Numbered from the stretch's first letter, positions 51,558 to 61,615 are shown. The stretch is DNA of 64,000 nt from Raoultibacter massiliensis (GCF_900199545.1 NZ_LT962670.1:560271-624270); one strand, 5' to 3'. The notes: generated by a model from the sequence alone, not told the origin. Numbers and translations are program-made.

Positions 51558-53105
51558 TTACCGCTGGTCCAGAAACTCTGTTATCGCCTGCTCTATGTCT
51601 GCGGGCGCACTGTCGATTATATCCGTAAACCTGATTTCCGTCTCGTCGAGATTCGCAAGGTTTGCGGGAATATGATCGATTCCCGTTTCTTTCGCGATGA
51701 GCTCGTTGAGTTTGCACCCGCTGAGAGCCGAGACCTCGTCGGGAAGCGCGCCGCCCGGTTCGATGCCGTGCAGCGCCCGATAGACGTTTTCGCCGAATTT
51801 CGCCCAATGGGCGGTGCTTGCGATGAGCACGGGGTTTTCGCCGCGCAGGTTTTCGGCGGCTTGGTATGCGACTGCCGTATGGGGGTCGATCAGGTAGTTG
51901 TGGTGCTCGAACACGTTCTTTATGGCCGCAAAGCACGCGGCGCTGTCGATGGAATCGGCGGTGAAGTGGTTCCGCAGCTTGGCGAACGTCTCCTCGTCGA
52001 TGCGAAACGCCCTTCTCTCGCGCAGGTCGTCCATCCACGAACGGATGGCATCTCCGTTGCGGCCCGTCAGTTCGAAGAGCTGGCGTTCGAGGTTCGAGGA
52101 TACGAGGATGTCCATCGAGGGGGAGGGCGTCAGCATGAACTCGCGATGGGAGATGTCGTAGGTGCCGGTACTGATGAAATCGGCAAGCACGCGATTTTCG
52201 TTGCTTGCGCACAGAAGCATGTCGATGGGCGTGCCGACCTGCTTGGCATACCATGCGGCGAGGATGTTGCCGAAGTTTCCGGTGGGAACGCAGACGTCGA
52301 TCGGCTGCCCCGGGGCCACCTTGCCTTCCCGAACGAGCATGGCGTAACTTGAAACGTAGTAGACGACTTGCGGCAGCAGCCTGCCCCAGTTGATGGAGTT
52401 CGCGCTTGAGAGGGCGATCTTCCGCTCGCTTGCGAGCGCCTCGTTGAACTCTCGATCGCCGAAGACGGCTTTCGCACCGGTTTGGCAATCATCGAAGTTC
52501 CCACGCACCGCCCAGACCATCACGTTGCCGCCCGATTGAGTTGCCATCTGTTTGAACTGGATATCGCTTACGCCGCCGTGCGGGTACATGACCGAGATGC
52601 GCACGCCTTCTTGGTCTTTGAATCCTTCGAGAGCGGCTTTGCCCGTATCGCCCGAGGTGGCGACGAGAATAAGGAAATCATTGTCGAGCTTGCCCTGCTC
52701 TTTGAGCGCCGCAGCGCTTGCCGAGAAGAAGCGGGGAAGGCATTGCAGGGCCATGTCTTTGAACGCGCTCGTGGGGCCGTGCCACAGCTCGAGCACGTGC
52801 GTGTTGGCGTCGAGGGTGGTGATGGGACAGATGTCCTCGTCGTCGAAGTTCTCTCCGTACGCCTGCGTCATGAGATTTTCGATTGTTTCGGGATCCAGAT
52901 CGATATCGAACGCCTGGTAGATGCGCGCTGCGCGCTGGGCGTAAGGCACATCCGCGAGCGCCGTGATCTCGCCAAGCGAGAAGCGCGGCAGGTTTTCGGG
53001 CACGTAGAGCCCGCCTCCGTCGGCCAGCCCGTTGACGACGGCTTCGGTGAAGGGGACGGGGGCGTCGCAGAGTCCGCGGGTGTCGATGTAGCGATTCTGG
53101 TTCAT
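51558..53105 (-). CDS. thrC: Threonine synthase
   Basis: 515 residues from the ATG at 53105 (AGAAGGAC upstream). PLP enzyme converting O-phosphohomoserine to threonine. Visible: N-terminal GGLYVPENLPRFS, PLP-lysine segment HGPTSAFKDMALQ, ATSGDTGKAALEGF phosphate loop, and VPTGNFGNILAAWYAK. Length fits the bacterial ~500-residue class. It has its own -10 (TATACT) 37 bases upstream. It is not linked to other threonine genes in view. Confidence 0.95.
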   Translation of the reverse strand: MNQNRYIDTRGLCDAPVPFTEAVVNGLADGGGLYVPENLPRFSLGEITALADVPYAQRAARIYQAFDIDLDPETIENLMTQAYGENFDDEDICPITTLDANTHVLELWHGPTSAFKDMALQCLPRFFSASAAALKEQGKLDNDFLILVATSGDTGKAALEGFKDQEGVRISVMYPHGGVSDIQFKQMATQSGGNVMVWAVRGNFDDCQTGAKAVFGDREFNEALASERKIALSSANSINWGRLLPQVVYYVSSYAMLVREGKVAPGQPIDVCVPTGNFGNILAAWYAKQVGTPIDMLLCASNENRVLADFISTGTYDISHREFMLTPSPSMDILVSSNLERQLFELTGRNGDAIRSWMDDLRERRAFRIDEETFAKLRNHFTADSIDSAACFAAIKNVFEHHNYLIDPHTAVAYQAAENLRGENPVLIASTAHWAKFGENVYRALHGIEPGGALPDEVSALSGCKLNELIAKETGIDHIPANLANLDETEIRFTDIIDSAPADIEQAITEFLDQR

Positions 53106-53141
53106 CTGAGCAGTCCTTCTGTCTTGGTGAAAAGCCGTTTC

Positions 53142-53147
53142 AGTATA
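53142..53147 (-). promoter_or_regulatory. thrC -10 element
   Basis: Minus-strand TATACT. A weak -35 (TTGCCC) lies 15 bases further upstream. The predicted leader is about 30 bases. Confidence 0.5.
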
Positions 53148-53331
53148 GTATGCGCCATGACGGGGCAATGCACGCAACGGAGTTGATTTCATGCAATACG
53201 CACGAGACGGATCGGGGCGCCGTCGCATAGCCGGCCGTCTCGCGATGGCGCGATGGAAAACGTCGATTCGGCGAAAGCGAGTGCGAGATCGGGGAAAAGG
53301 CCCTTCGACCCCGCCGTGATCCTTCCTTTCG

Positions 53332-53356
53332 AAAAAGCCGTTTCGGAGGCGTTTTT
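53332..53356 (-). terminator. Possible terminator of the Xre-membrane gene
   Basis: On the minus strand AAAAACGCC and GGCTTTTT flank an 8-base loop. The GC core is only 3 bp with an unpaired C, so stability is modest, but the T-run is good. Confidence 0.4.
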
Positions 53357-53381
53357 GCGCGGGGAATCGGGAACTTGCTTC

Positions 53382-54512
53382 CTATGCGTGCGGGTCGTTC
53401 GGGCCGTTCGGGACGCGCTGTTCCGCGCTCGATGCCGCACTGTCCGTCGCAACCTTGATCCAAGGGTCCTCCTTGCGCGCTTCCGCGATGATCTCGTCGC
53501 TCGATTTGTGCACCATGCTCACGATGATGGCCACCACGCCGCACAGGAGTCCTCCAACGGGAAAGGCAAGCCAGCTCACGGCGAACCCGCCGTTCAGGCC
53601 TTTGATGAAGTTCTTGATCTCGAACTTGTCCATTCCCCCTTGGGCGAATTGGTCGAAGCTCGGTAGAAAGCCCCCTACGAGAAAGACGATGACGGCGAGG
53701 ATCATGATGATGCCGCAGAGCGATCCGATGATGTGGTCGCGATTGAGCTCTTCGGGCGTTTTGACGCGTGGACCTGGGGTTTTCGGCGATGATCCGTCGG
53801 CGATGTAGGTGATTTCAGAGCGGTTGTACTTCGATTTCTGCAGGCCTGCGTAGACGAAAAGCCCCACGGCTATGGCAAGCAGGAACATGAAGGGGCCGGC
53901 AATCAGATCCTCGTCGAAGGAGGCGAATCCCAGATCGATGACGTCGCCGTGCTCGGGGGCAAGGCCCACCATGAAGATAATGCCCAGCAAGACGATGCCC
54001 ACGCCTGCGGCGATCATCAGCGTGAAGCGACGGCCGAATCGATCGAGAACCGCATCGGAGTAGACAGGGTCGATGGCGGCGTGCCTGCGCTTGAATTCGC
54101 TATGGTTGAGGCCTGCGATGATGCCGGTGACCACGCCGACGACGAGGAACGAGAGCATTGCGACGGTTGATACGTTGTCGGGGAACCCGAGCGCGTCAAG
54201 GGTGGTCAACACGCCGGTGCCCGTGATGATGATTGCGACGGCAAGCGCGGTGGTGATGCTAAGCCGGTTCATGTGCTCGTCGTAGATTTCGGTGTCCCTC
54301 TCGTCGGCGATGCGAATGCTGCCGCGCATGAGGTCGTCGAGGTTCGTATGGTAGATGTCGCACAGGGCGAGCAGCTTGTCGGTTTCGGGGAAGTTGATGC
54401 CCGCTTCCCATTTCGAAATGGTTTGGCGGGATACGCCGAGCTGCTCTGCAAGGGCTTCTTGGGTGACGCCGTAATGCTGGCGAATGTAGACGAGATTGTC
54501 CGCAAAGCTCAT
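53382..54512 (-). CDS. Xre-type HTH protein with C-terminal membrane domain
   Basis: 376 residues from the ATG at 54512 (AAAGGA upstream). An N-terminal Xre/HTH_3 domain (1-60): ALAEQLGVSRQTISKWEAGINFPETDKL. Six or so hydrophobic helices follow (85-350), then a soluble tail. It is a membrane-tethered regulator, a form common in Firmicutes and Actinobacteria, often of unknown target. The long N-terminal open extension has no coding character. It is divergent from the RecJ fusion across 336 bases. Confidence 0.82.
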   Translation of the reverse strand: MSFADNLVYIRQHYGVTQEALAEQLGVSRQTISKWEAGINFPETDKLLALCDIYHTNLDDLMRGSIRIADERDTEIYDEHMNRLSITTALAVAIIITGTGVLTTLDALGFPDNVSTVAMLSFLVVGVVTGIIAGLNHSEFKRRHAAIDPVYSDAVLDRFGRRFTLMIAAGVGIVLLGIIFMVGLAPEHGDVIDLGFASFDEDLIAGPFMFLLAIAVGLFVYAGLQKSKYNRSEITYIADGSSPKTPGPRVKTPEELNRDHIIGSLCGIIMILAVIVFLVGGFLPSFDQFAQGGMDKFEIKNFIKGLNGGFAVSWLAFPVGGLLCGVVAIIVSMVHKSSDEIIAEARKEDPWIKVATDSAASSAEQRVPNGPNDPHA

Positions 54513-54848
54513 GGGTGATTCCTTTCGTGGTTTGTCGTATTGTATCCGAAGCGGAAGGATGCGGGCCCTGCACTCCGCGCTTCGGCATGACTTCACAATA
54601 CGGTTGCAACCGCGCAACTCCCAGCAATCTGGTGTTGCGTTTCGTTCATTTTCGCGCGCGTTTAGGTTGCGGATATTCTGACCAGGCGTTTTACGTAGCG
54701 GGAAAAAGGGAATGCTCCGCGTTGCTTTCGGGCGGGAAAACAGTCGCCCCCAAAGTGCAGCATCTGCCGTTTCCTCCATGACACGGCAGCGGGTTTGTGC
54801 GACAATGAACCCGAAAGCAGACGACTCGCACGTAAGGTATCGATACAC
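54513..54848. other. 336-base divergent intergenic stretch
   Basis: It contains the Xre gene's -10 (minus TACAAT, 54539-54544) and an inverted repeat CCGAAGCG/CGCTTCGG (54546-54553 and 54578-54585) just behind it. A GACAAT near 54800 may serve the RecJ fusion. No gene is seen. Confidence 0.45.
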
Positions 54849-57800
54849 ATGTCAGCCCAGTTCAACATTCTGGCGGCAAATCCGGCCGCCGTTGCCCTAT
54901 TGCAGCAAGACCTCGGCTTGCCGCATTTCGTCGCCGCCACGCTTGTTGCGCGCGGAATCGATGCGCCTGAGGCTGCGAGGGAGTTCCTTACGCCTTCGCT
55001 TGAGCGCGATTGGCTCGATCCGTACATCATCCCGGGCTTGTCCGACGTCGCCGATGCGCTCGAATCGTGCATCGAATCGGATAAGCACATCATCGTGTTC
55101 GGCGATTTCGATCTCGACGGCATCTCGGCAACCGCGACGCTTACCCGAGGGTTGCGCGATCTTGGCGGCCGCGTCACGCCGTTCATTCCGCTGCGCTTCG
55201 AAGAGGGCTACGGACTGTCGGTCGAGGCGTTCGAGCGCATCAAAGAGCTGTCGCCCGATTTCATCGTTACGGTCGACTGCGGCATCGCGTCGAAAAACGA
55301 GGCGGAGGCCATCAAGCGGGAAGGCGTGGGTCTGGCAATCACCGACCATCATGAACCCGCCGATCTGGTGCCCGAGGGCGTGCCGGTGGCCGATCCCAAG
55401 TGCGTGCCCGACTGCCCGAGCGCCATTCTCGCCGGCGTGGGCGTCGCCCTCAAGCTCGTGCAGGTGCTTGGCGGGCGCTTGGGCAAGCCGCACCTGTGGC
55501 GCGAGTACACCGACCTCGCCACGCTCGGCACCGTTGCGGATCTCATGCCCATGCGCTCCGAGAACCGCGCGTTGGTAACCGATGGCCTTGCGCGCATGAA
55601 CGAGGCTCCGCGCCCCTGCATCGCCGCACTGCTTGCCACGGCGGGTGTCGCCGATAAGGAGCTTACCGCTACCAACATGAGCTTCTCGATAATTCCCCGA
55701 CTGAACGCGGCGGGTCGCATGGGCGATGCGCAGGCGGCTCTCGATCTGCTGCTTTCCGACGATTTCGAAGAGGCGAGCCGGAAAGCCGCCGAGCTTGAGA
55801 GCATCAACGATACGCGGCGGACCATCGAGGCCGAGCTGTCTGAGATCGCGAAGGTTCAGGCGGCCGAGCTGTATCACGGCCAACGCGCGCTCGTGGTGTC
55901 CGGAGACGGATGGCACGAGGGCGTCAAGGGCATCGTGGCGAGCCGGCTCGTCAACACCTACGGCGTGCCCGCCCTTCTGTTCACGATCGACGGCGATGAA
56001 GCGCGCGGATCGGGCCGCAGCGTCGGCCAGGTGAATCTGTTCAAGGCCGTTGAGAGCCTGTCCGATCTGCTTACGCGGTTCGGGGGGCATGAGGCTGCCG
56101 TCGGCGTCACGCTTCCAGCCGATAAGCTTCCCGAGTTCACCGAGCGCCTGTGCGCTTGCCTCGACGAGCTTCCGCCCGACAGCTTCCACCCGCGCATCGA
56201 GATCGATGCGTGCGTTGATCTGTCCGAGCTCACGCTCGAGAACGTTCAGGAGCTTTCGCAGCTTGCGCCATTCGGCCAGGAAAACCCAGTGCCCCGCTAC
56301 CTTGCCCGCGACGTTACGCTGACGGGCTGCCGCGCGGTGGGAGCCGAGAAGAATCATTTCTCCTGTCAGCTTTCGGACGGGAAGCATTCGGTCGCGGGCA
56401 TCATGTTCCACTGTTCCGATCTCGAAACGCTCATGCACTGCGACAGCGTGGTCAACGCTGCGTTCGAGGTGCAGATCGACGAATGGCGGGGCAGGCGCAC
56501 GGTTAAAGCCATGCTTTCCTCGATAGCGCCCGCCCGCGCCTGCGCGGGGCTCGAAGCGTGCCTCAACCCCGAAAACGTGAGTTTCGTGGGCGATCTGTAC
56601 GCGACGAGCGATGCCGAGATCTGCTCCGATTGCCAGGAAAGCGCCGAAGCGGTCGAAGCCTACGAGGCAAAACGCGATAAGAACCGCAGGTTCTGGGAAC
56701 GGAAAGCCGCCGAAGACCCCGATGCGCTGCAGGCTGCCGTCATCGAGGCCCTCATCGGGGACGGCAGCCTGCACGAATCGCAGCGCGAAGTGCTCGATGC
56801 TCTGGGCCAGGGGCTTTCGACGCTTGCCGTCATGGCGACAGGACGCGGGAAATCGCTCACCTTCCAGGTTCATGCCGCATGCGAGGCGCTGTTGCGCGGC
56901 GGGACGAGCCTGTTCGTGTACCCGCTGCGGGCCCTGATCGCCGATCAGGCATTCCATCTCAGCGAAGCGCTCGAGGCGTTCGGCATCGCGTCGGCGGTGC
57001 TCACTGGCGAGAACACTCCCGAAGAGCGGCGTCAGGCGTTCGATGCCCTGCGCGAGGGTTCGTGCGACATCGTGCTGACGACGCCCGAATTCCTGGCTTT
57101 CCATGCAGACGAATTCGCCCGTGCGCGCCGCATCGGCTTCGTCGTGGTCGACGAGGCCCACCACATTGGCATGGCGAAGGCGGGGCAGCGCGTGGCCTAC
57201 GCCTCGATCGGCTCGTCTATCGCAAAGCTTGGGAAACCCGTGGTGCTCGCCCTGACGGCTACCGCGAATTCCGAGGTGGCCGAAGCCGTCGTATCGACGC
57301 TCGGCATCGAACGCACGGTGCTCGACGGCACGCGCCGGGAAAACCTCGAAATCGACGACCAGCGCAACCTGAAGAACCGCGAGAGCTACCTGGCCAACAT
57401 CATCGCCGGCGGCGAGAAGACGGTCATCTACGTGAATTCGCGTGAGCAATCGGTGGCGCTTGCGCGGGCGCTTCGCAAGCTTGCGCCGCATATGGCTCCG
57501 CTCATCGGGTTCTACAACGCGGGCCTTACCCGTTCCGATCGCAAGCGGATCGAAGAGCTGTTCAGAACCGATGCGCTTGCCGTGCTCGTGGCAACCTCCG
57601 CGTTCGGCGAGGGCGTGAACATTCCCAACATCCGCCACGTGGTGCTCTACCACATGCCGTTCAACGAAATCGAGTTCAACCAGATGAGCGGCAGGGCGGG
57701 GCGCGATGGCGAGCGGGCGGTCATCCACCTTCTGTTCGGGCGCGGCGACGCTGCCGTAAACGAGCAGCTTTTGCGCGATACGACGCCCGATCACGATTGC

Positions 57801-58190
57801 CTCGCCCAGGTGTACCGCGAACTGCGGCGCATGCAGCAGGAAAGCGCAGAAGAATATTTCGCTGCGACCAACGCCGACCTCGCCGCGAAAGCGAGCGCCA
57901 ACCAGCATGCGCCCGTGAGCGCTGCGTCGGCCGCTTGCGGCGTGGCGGTGTTCCGGGAGCTCGGACTGATCGAAACGCACACCGCCTTCGTTTCTGGCGA
58001 AGCCATGCGTTCGATTCACGTGAAGGCAGCCGGCAGCAAGGTGGAGCTCACCGATAGCGTGCGGTATCGCGAAGGACTCGGCGAACGCGAGATATTCCAA
58101 TCTTTCCGCGAATGGGCTATAAAGAGCCAAAGAGAAATATTGCACAAGCGCGTGTCCGGGCCCATCCTTCCCGGCAGCGCAAACCGATAG
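54849..58190 (+). CDS. RecJ exonuclease fused to a RecQ-like helicase
   Basis: 1113 residues. N-terminal ~570: RecJ with DHH motifs GDFDLDG (about 84-90), VTVDCGI, ITDHHEP (~165), and DHHA1 segments GWHEGVKGIVASRL and FGGHEAAVGV. C-terminal ~480: superfamily 2 helicase with Walker A ATGRGKS (~663), DEAHH (~768), TATAN motif III and QMSGRAGRDG motif VI (~944), closest to RecQ by eye. No RQC or HRDC domain is evident. RecJ and RecQ cooperate in 5' end resection in bacteria, so the fusion would unite unwinding and 5'-3' degradation. It starts at the ATG at 54849; an upstream extension is not supported. It ends 16 bases before the Rel gene. Confidence 0.9.
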   Translation: MSAQFNILAANPAAVALLQQDLGLPHFVAATLVARGIDAPEAAREFLTPSLERDWLDPYIIPGLSDVADALESCIESDKHIIVFGDFDLDGISATATLTRGLRDLGGRVTPFIPLRFEEGYGLSVEAFERIKELSPDFIVTVDCGIASKNEAEAIKREGVGLAITDHHEPADLVPEGVPVADPKCVPDCPSAILAGVGVALKLVQVLGGRLGKPHLWREYTDLATLGTVADLMPMRSENRALVTDGLARMNEAPRPCIAALLATAGVADKELTATNMSFSIIPRLNAAGRMGDAQAALDLLLSDDFEEASRKAAELESINDTRRTIEAELSEIAKVQAAELYHGQRALVVSGDGWHEGVKGIVASRLVNTYGVPALLFTIDGDEARGSGRSVGQVNLFKAVESLSDLLTRFGGHEAAVGVTLPADKLPEFTERLCACLDELPPDSFHPRIEIDACVDLSELTLENVQELSQLAPFGQENPVPRYLARDVTLTGCRAVGAEKNHFSCQLSDGKHSVAGIMFHCSDLETLMHCDSVVNAAFEVQIDEWRGRRTVKAMLSSIAPARACAGLEACLNPENVSFVGDLYATSDAEICSDCQESAEAVEAYEAKRDKNRRFWERKAAEDPDALQAAVIEALIGDGSLHESQREVLDALGQGLSTLAVMATGRGKSLTFQVHAACEALLRGGTSLFVYPLRALIADQAFHLSEALEAFGIASAVLTGENTPEERRQAFDALREGSCDIVLTTPEFLAFHADEFARARRIGFVVVDEAHHIGMAKAGQRVAYASIGSSIAKLGKPVVLALTATANSEVAEAVVSTLGIERTVLDGTRRENLEIDDQRNLKNRESYLANIIAGGEKTVIYVNSREQSVALARALRKLAPHMAPLIGFYNAGLTRSDRKRIEELFRTDALAVLVATSAFGEGVNIPNIRHVVLYHMPFNEIEFNQMSGRAGRDGERAVIHLLFGRGDAAVNEQLLRDTTPDHDCLAQVYRELRRMQQESAEEYFAATNADLAAKASANQHAPVSAASAACGVAVFRELGLIETHTAFVSGEAMRSIHVKAAGSKVELTDSVRYREGLGEREIFQSFREWAIKSQREILHKRVSGPILPGSANR

Positions 58191-58206
58191 ACGGAAGGGA
58201 GGACGC

Positions 58207-60768
58207 ATGGAGCAATCCGAGCGAGGCGAAAGCCGCCGCGCAGGACGCGCTGCGACGAAGGACGTCGTGGTGCCGACCACGGTGCATGCGGTTCCCGACA
58301 ACGATATGGCAAGCGGGTCTTCCGAAACGGAAGCCGTGCGCGGCGATCAGGCCGATGCGGCTAAGAAAAAACCCCGTAAAGAAAAAGAAGAGCTTATCGG
58401 AGAGCCCGCTAAGGCGAACAAGGCGGCCGCAGGCGAAGCCGATGGAGAGCTGCTCGGCCGTGCGCGCGCGACCGAAAAGAGCTTCGCCCCCGAAGCCAAG
58501 GCAGATCGCAAACGCGCCGAAACGCCCGAGATGCGGTTCGCCGAGCTCAGGCGCCAAACGTCGGCGTACATGAACGAACCCGACGAGGAGATGCTCGAAA
58601 AAGCGTTTCTGTTCGCGCGCGATGCACATGCGGGCCAGTGCCGCAAAAGCGGCGAGCCGTTCATCGCCCATCCGGTAGAGGTTGCGCTTATCCTCGCCGA
58701 TCTGCGGATGGACGTCGAATCGATCTGCGCGGCGCTTCTGCATGACACGGTCGAGGATACCGACGTTTCGAGCGAGCAGGTCGCCGAACAGTTCAACCCG
58801 CAAATCGCCCAGCTTGTCGATGGGGTGACCAAGATCACCCGTATCGAAGTCGAGAGCCTCTCCGACGAGCAGGCTCAGACCATCCGCAAGATGTTCGTTG
58901 CTATGAACAAGGACATCCGCGTGATCGTGATCAAGCTTGCCGACCGTCTGCACAACATGCGCACGCTTTCGGCCTTGAAAGAGGATCGCCGCATCTTCAA
59001 ATCGCGCGAAACGCTTGAGATCTACGCGCCGATCGCGCATCGTTTGGGCATCAACTCCATCAAGTGGGAGCTCGAGGACCTCGCGTTTTACTATCTTGAG
59101 CCGAACAAGTTCAAGCAGGTGTCGCGCATGGTTACCGAAAGCCGCGAAGAGCGTGAGAACTACCTCGAGCAGATCATCGACATCCTCCACGAAGAACTCG
59201 ACAAGGTGAACGTCCAATCGCAGATCATGGGCAGGCCGAAGCACCTGTACTCTATCTATCAGAAGATGACGAAGAAGGGCAAGGGCTTTTCGGAGATATA
59301 CGATCTCATTGCCGTGCGCGTGATCGTGAAATCGGTGAAGGATTGCTATTCGGCGCTCGGTGCAGTGCATACGCTCTGGCATCCGATGCCGGGTCGCTTC
59401 AAAGACTATATAGCCATGCCGAAGTTCAACATGTACCAAAGCCTCCACACCACGGTCATCGGTCCCGCGGGCCGTCCGCTCGAAGTGCAGATCCGCACCG
59501 AAGACATGCATCGTACGAGCGAGTACGGCGTCGCCGCCCATTGGCGCTACAAAGAGAAGGGCGGCAAGGGCGATATGGGCCTCGACCAGCAGCTCGCATG
59601 GCTGCGTCAGATGGTCGATTGGCAGGACGAAACCAAGGATTCGCGCGAATTCCTTAAATCGCTCAAGGTCGACCTTGCTCCCAACGAGGTGTTCGTGTTC
59701 ACACCGAAAGGCGAGGTCATGAGTTTGCGGGCAGGTTCGACACCGGTGGATTTCGCCTATGCGATCCACACCGAGGTGGGCAACCATTGCGTGGGGGCGA
59801 AGGTGAACGGCTCGATCGTGCCCCTCACCTACGAACTGCAGCTCGGGGATCGCGTCGAGATCCTCACGCAGAAGAGCGCAAGCCCTTCGCGCGACTGGCT
59901 CAACGTGGTGAAGACGCCGTCGGCTCGCAGCAAGATCCGCTCGTACTTTTCGCGGATCAGCCGCTCCGACGATTTGCAGACCGGTCGCGACAAGCTGACG
60001 CGCGAGATGCGCAAGCACGGTTTGGGAATCTCGAGCGCCCAGAGCATGCGCGCCGTCAAGACGGTCTCCGAACATTTGGGCTACAACGATCCCGACGATA
60101 TGCTCGTCCAGATAGGCACGAACAAGGAAAGCGCCACGCATGTGGCGAACCGCCTGCTGAAGATTCTCGTCGACCGCGCCGAAAAGGATGCCGAAACCCC
60201 CGGTCTTGGTTCGTCGGACATGTCGACGGGCAAGCTTCCTCCCATGCTCACAAGCGTGAAGCGCCCCAAGAAACACGAGGCGCACACCTCCAACGGTATC
60301 GTGGTGAAGGGTATCGACGATGTGCTCGTGCGTCTGTCTCGGTGCTGCAACCCGGTGCCGGGCGATGATATCCTCGGGTTCGTGACGCGGGGACGCGGCG
60401 TTTCGGTGCATCGGGCCGATTGCCCCAATGCCGTCGATCTCATGCAACACCCCGAACGCATCATCGAAGTATCGTGGGAAAACGCACCGACGCAGAACGC
60501 ATCGTACAAGGTCGAGGTTTTCATCGAAGCGCTTGATCGCATGAACCTGCTTCGCGATGTTACGGTGGTGCTTGCCGATATGGGGGCTAACGTCCTTTCG
60601 TGCACGACTGCCTCGCATCGAGACGGAATGGTGGAGATGCGCTTCTTGTTCCAGGTATCCGATATCTCCTACATCGACAAGATCACAACGAAGCTGCGCG
60701 GCGTAGGGGGCGTATTCGATGCGCGCCGCATGCTTCCCGGTGAAACCTCCCGTAAGAAAGGGAAATAG
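58207..60768 (+). CDS. rel: Bifunctional (p)ppGpp synthetase/hydrolase
   Basis: 853 residues. HD hydrolase domain with HPVEVALILADL (~155) and HDTVED (~178); synthetase domain with RFKDYIAMPKFNMYQSLHTTV (RxKD at ~397, the bifunctional marker); TGS; zinc-finger-like segment with CCNPVPGDD and CPNAVD; C-terminal ACT. It makes and degrades the stringent-response alarmone in the cytoplasm. Compared with typical Rel (~730-780 residues) it has an ~110-residue N-terminal charged Lys/Glu/Ala-rich extension. GGAAGGGAGG precedes the ATG. Confidence 0.95.
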   Translation: MEQSERGESRRAGRAATKDVVVPTTVHAVPDNDMASGSSETEAVRGDQADAAKKKPRKEKEELIGEPAKANKAAAGEADGELLGRARATEKSFAPEAKADRKRAETPEMRFAELRRQTSAYMNEPDEEMLEKAFLFARDAHAGQCRKSGEPFIAHPVEVALILADLRMDVESICAALLHDTVEDTDVSSEQVAEQFNPQIAQLVDGVTKITRIEVESLSDEQAQTIRKMFVAMNKDIRVIVIKLADRLHNMRTLSALKEDRRIFKSRETLEIYAPIAHRLGINSIKWELEDLAFYYLEPNKFKQVSRMVTESREERENYLEQIIDILHEELDKVNVQSQIMGRPKHLYSIYQKMTKKGKGFSEIYDLIAVRVIVKSVKDCYSALGAVHTLWHPMPGRFKDYIAMPKFNMYQSLHTTVIGPAGRPLEVQIRTEDMHRTSEYGVAAHWRYKEKGGKGDMGLDQQLAWLRQMVDWQDETKDSREFLKSLKVDLAPNEVFVFTPKGEVMSLRAGSTPVDFAYAIHTEVGNHCVGAKVNGSIVPLTYELQLGDRVEILTQKSASPSRDWLNVVKTPSARSKIRSYFSRISRSDDLQTGRDKLTREMRKHGLGISSAQSMRAVKTVSEHLGYNDPDDMLVQIGTNKESATHVANRLLKILVDRAEKDAETPGLGSSDMSTGKLPPMLTSVKRPKKHEAHTSNGIVVKGIDDVLVRLSRCCNPVPGDDILGFVTRGRGVSVHRADCPNAVDLMQHPERIIEVSWENAPTQNASYKVEVFIEALDRMNLLRDVTVVLADMGANVLSCTTASHRDGMVEMRFLFQVSDISYIDKITTKLRGVGGVFDARRMLPGETSRKKGK

Positions 60769-60769
60769 C

Positions 60770-61435
60770 ATGTCCGATAGGTATAAGGTGAACAGGGGCT
60801 GCGTTGACATCGAGTTTCTCGTGTTGGGCATGCTTTCGAACAACACGTACATCATAGGCGACGGCAAGGCGACGATGGTCGTCGATCCGAGCTGCCACGC
60901 CGACGAGATCCTCGAGGCGCTCGGCGAAAGAAAGCTCGATGCCATCGTGCTGACGCATCATCACTACGATCATGTGGGAGCCGCTCGCGAACTCAAGGAT
61001 GCAACGGGCGCTACCGTTATCTCGTCGGTCATCGACGCCCCCTTGATCGAAGAGGGCAGCCCCGCGCTCGGCAGCGGCCGGCGGATGACGCCGTGTCCTG
61101 TCGATAGCTTGGTCGAAGACGGCGATATCGTTCAAATCGGCGATATGGCCTGGAAGATCATCATGACGCCGGGCCACACCAAAGGAAGCATGTGCCTGTT
61201 CATCGATCCCCGCTTCGGCAACCATCCCGAAAACGAGCCGGTGCTCCTCTCGGGCGATACGCTGTTCTGCGCTTCGATCGGGCGAACCGATTTCGAAGGC
61301 GGCAGCATGGAGGATATGCGCGCATCGCTCAAGCGCCTGGCTTTTCTCCCCGACGAAACGCTTGTCCTGCCCGGACACAACGACCTTACGACCATCGGCG
61401 CCGAGCGCAAGCGGATTTTCGCCCAGTTCGCGTAG
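60770..61435 (+). CDS. Metallo-beta-lactamase-fold hydrolase (glyoxalase II-like)
   Basis: 221 residues from the ATG at 60770, one base after the rel stop. HxHxDH motif THHHYDHVG, MTPGHTKGSMC, LLSGDTLFCASIGRTDF and a final LPGHNDLTTIG give a complete two-metal site of the glyoxalase II-like/YcbL group. Substrate not predictable. A genetically linked stringent-response enzyme and MBL hydrolase is common in actinobacteria. Confidence 0.88.
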   Translation: MSDRYKVNRGCVDIEFLVLGMLSNNTYIIGDGKATMVVDPSCHADEILEALGERKLDAIVLTHHHYDHVGAARELKDATGATVISSVIDAPLIEEGSPALGSGRRMTPCPVDSLVEDGDIVQIGDMAWKIIMTPGHTKGSMCLFIDPRFGNHPENEPVLLSGDTLFCASIGRTDFEGGSMEDMRASLKRLAFLPDETLVLPGHNDLTTIGAERKRIFAQFA

Positions 61436-61571
61436 GAGCTTCGAGGCGGGGCTCGATCCGTATGGCTTTCGGGAGGCGTCGGCCGTTCGCCTTTCGGGCG
61501 ATTTCCGTTGTCTCGATGCGCGGCAACGACGACCGGATGGATAATCGACTTTACGAGAATTTTACACAACG

Positions 61572-61615
61572 GGCCGCCTTCCCGCGAAAAAGCGGGGCAT
61601 GCGGCCTTTTTCTTT
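61572..61615 (+). terminator. Terminator of the rel-MBL operon
   Basis: Outer stem GGCCGC (61572-61577) with GCGGCC (61601-61606); inner stem CCCGC (61581) with GCGGG (61592); then TTTTTCTTT. It lies 136 bases after the MBL stop and before the Pit gene. Confidence 0.85.

Noticed and set aside
54897..58301. Open frame of 1134 codons antisense to the RecJ-helicase gene
   Set aside because: Shadow of a codon-biased gene; composition typical of antisense frames, no ribosome site or domain. The sense strand carries all catalytic motifs.
58117..60945. Open frame of 942 codons antisense to rel
   Set aside because: Same reason; no recognisable motif, while the sense frame is a complete Rel protein.
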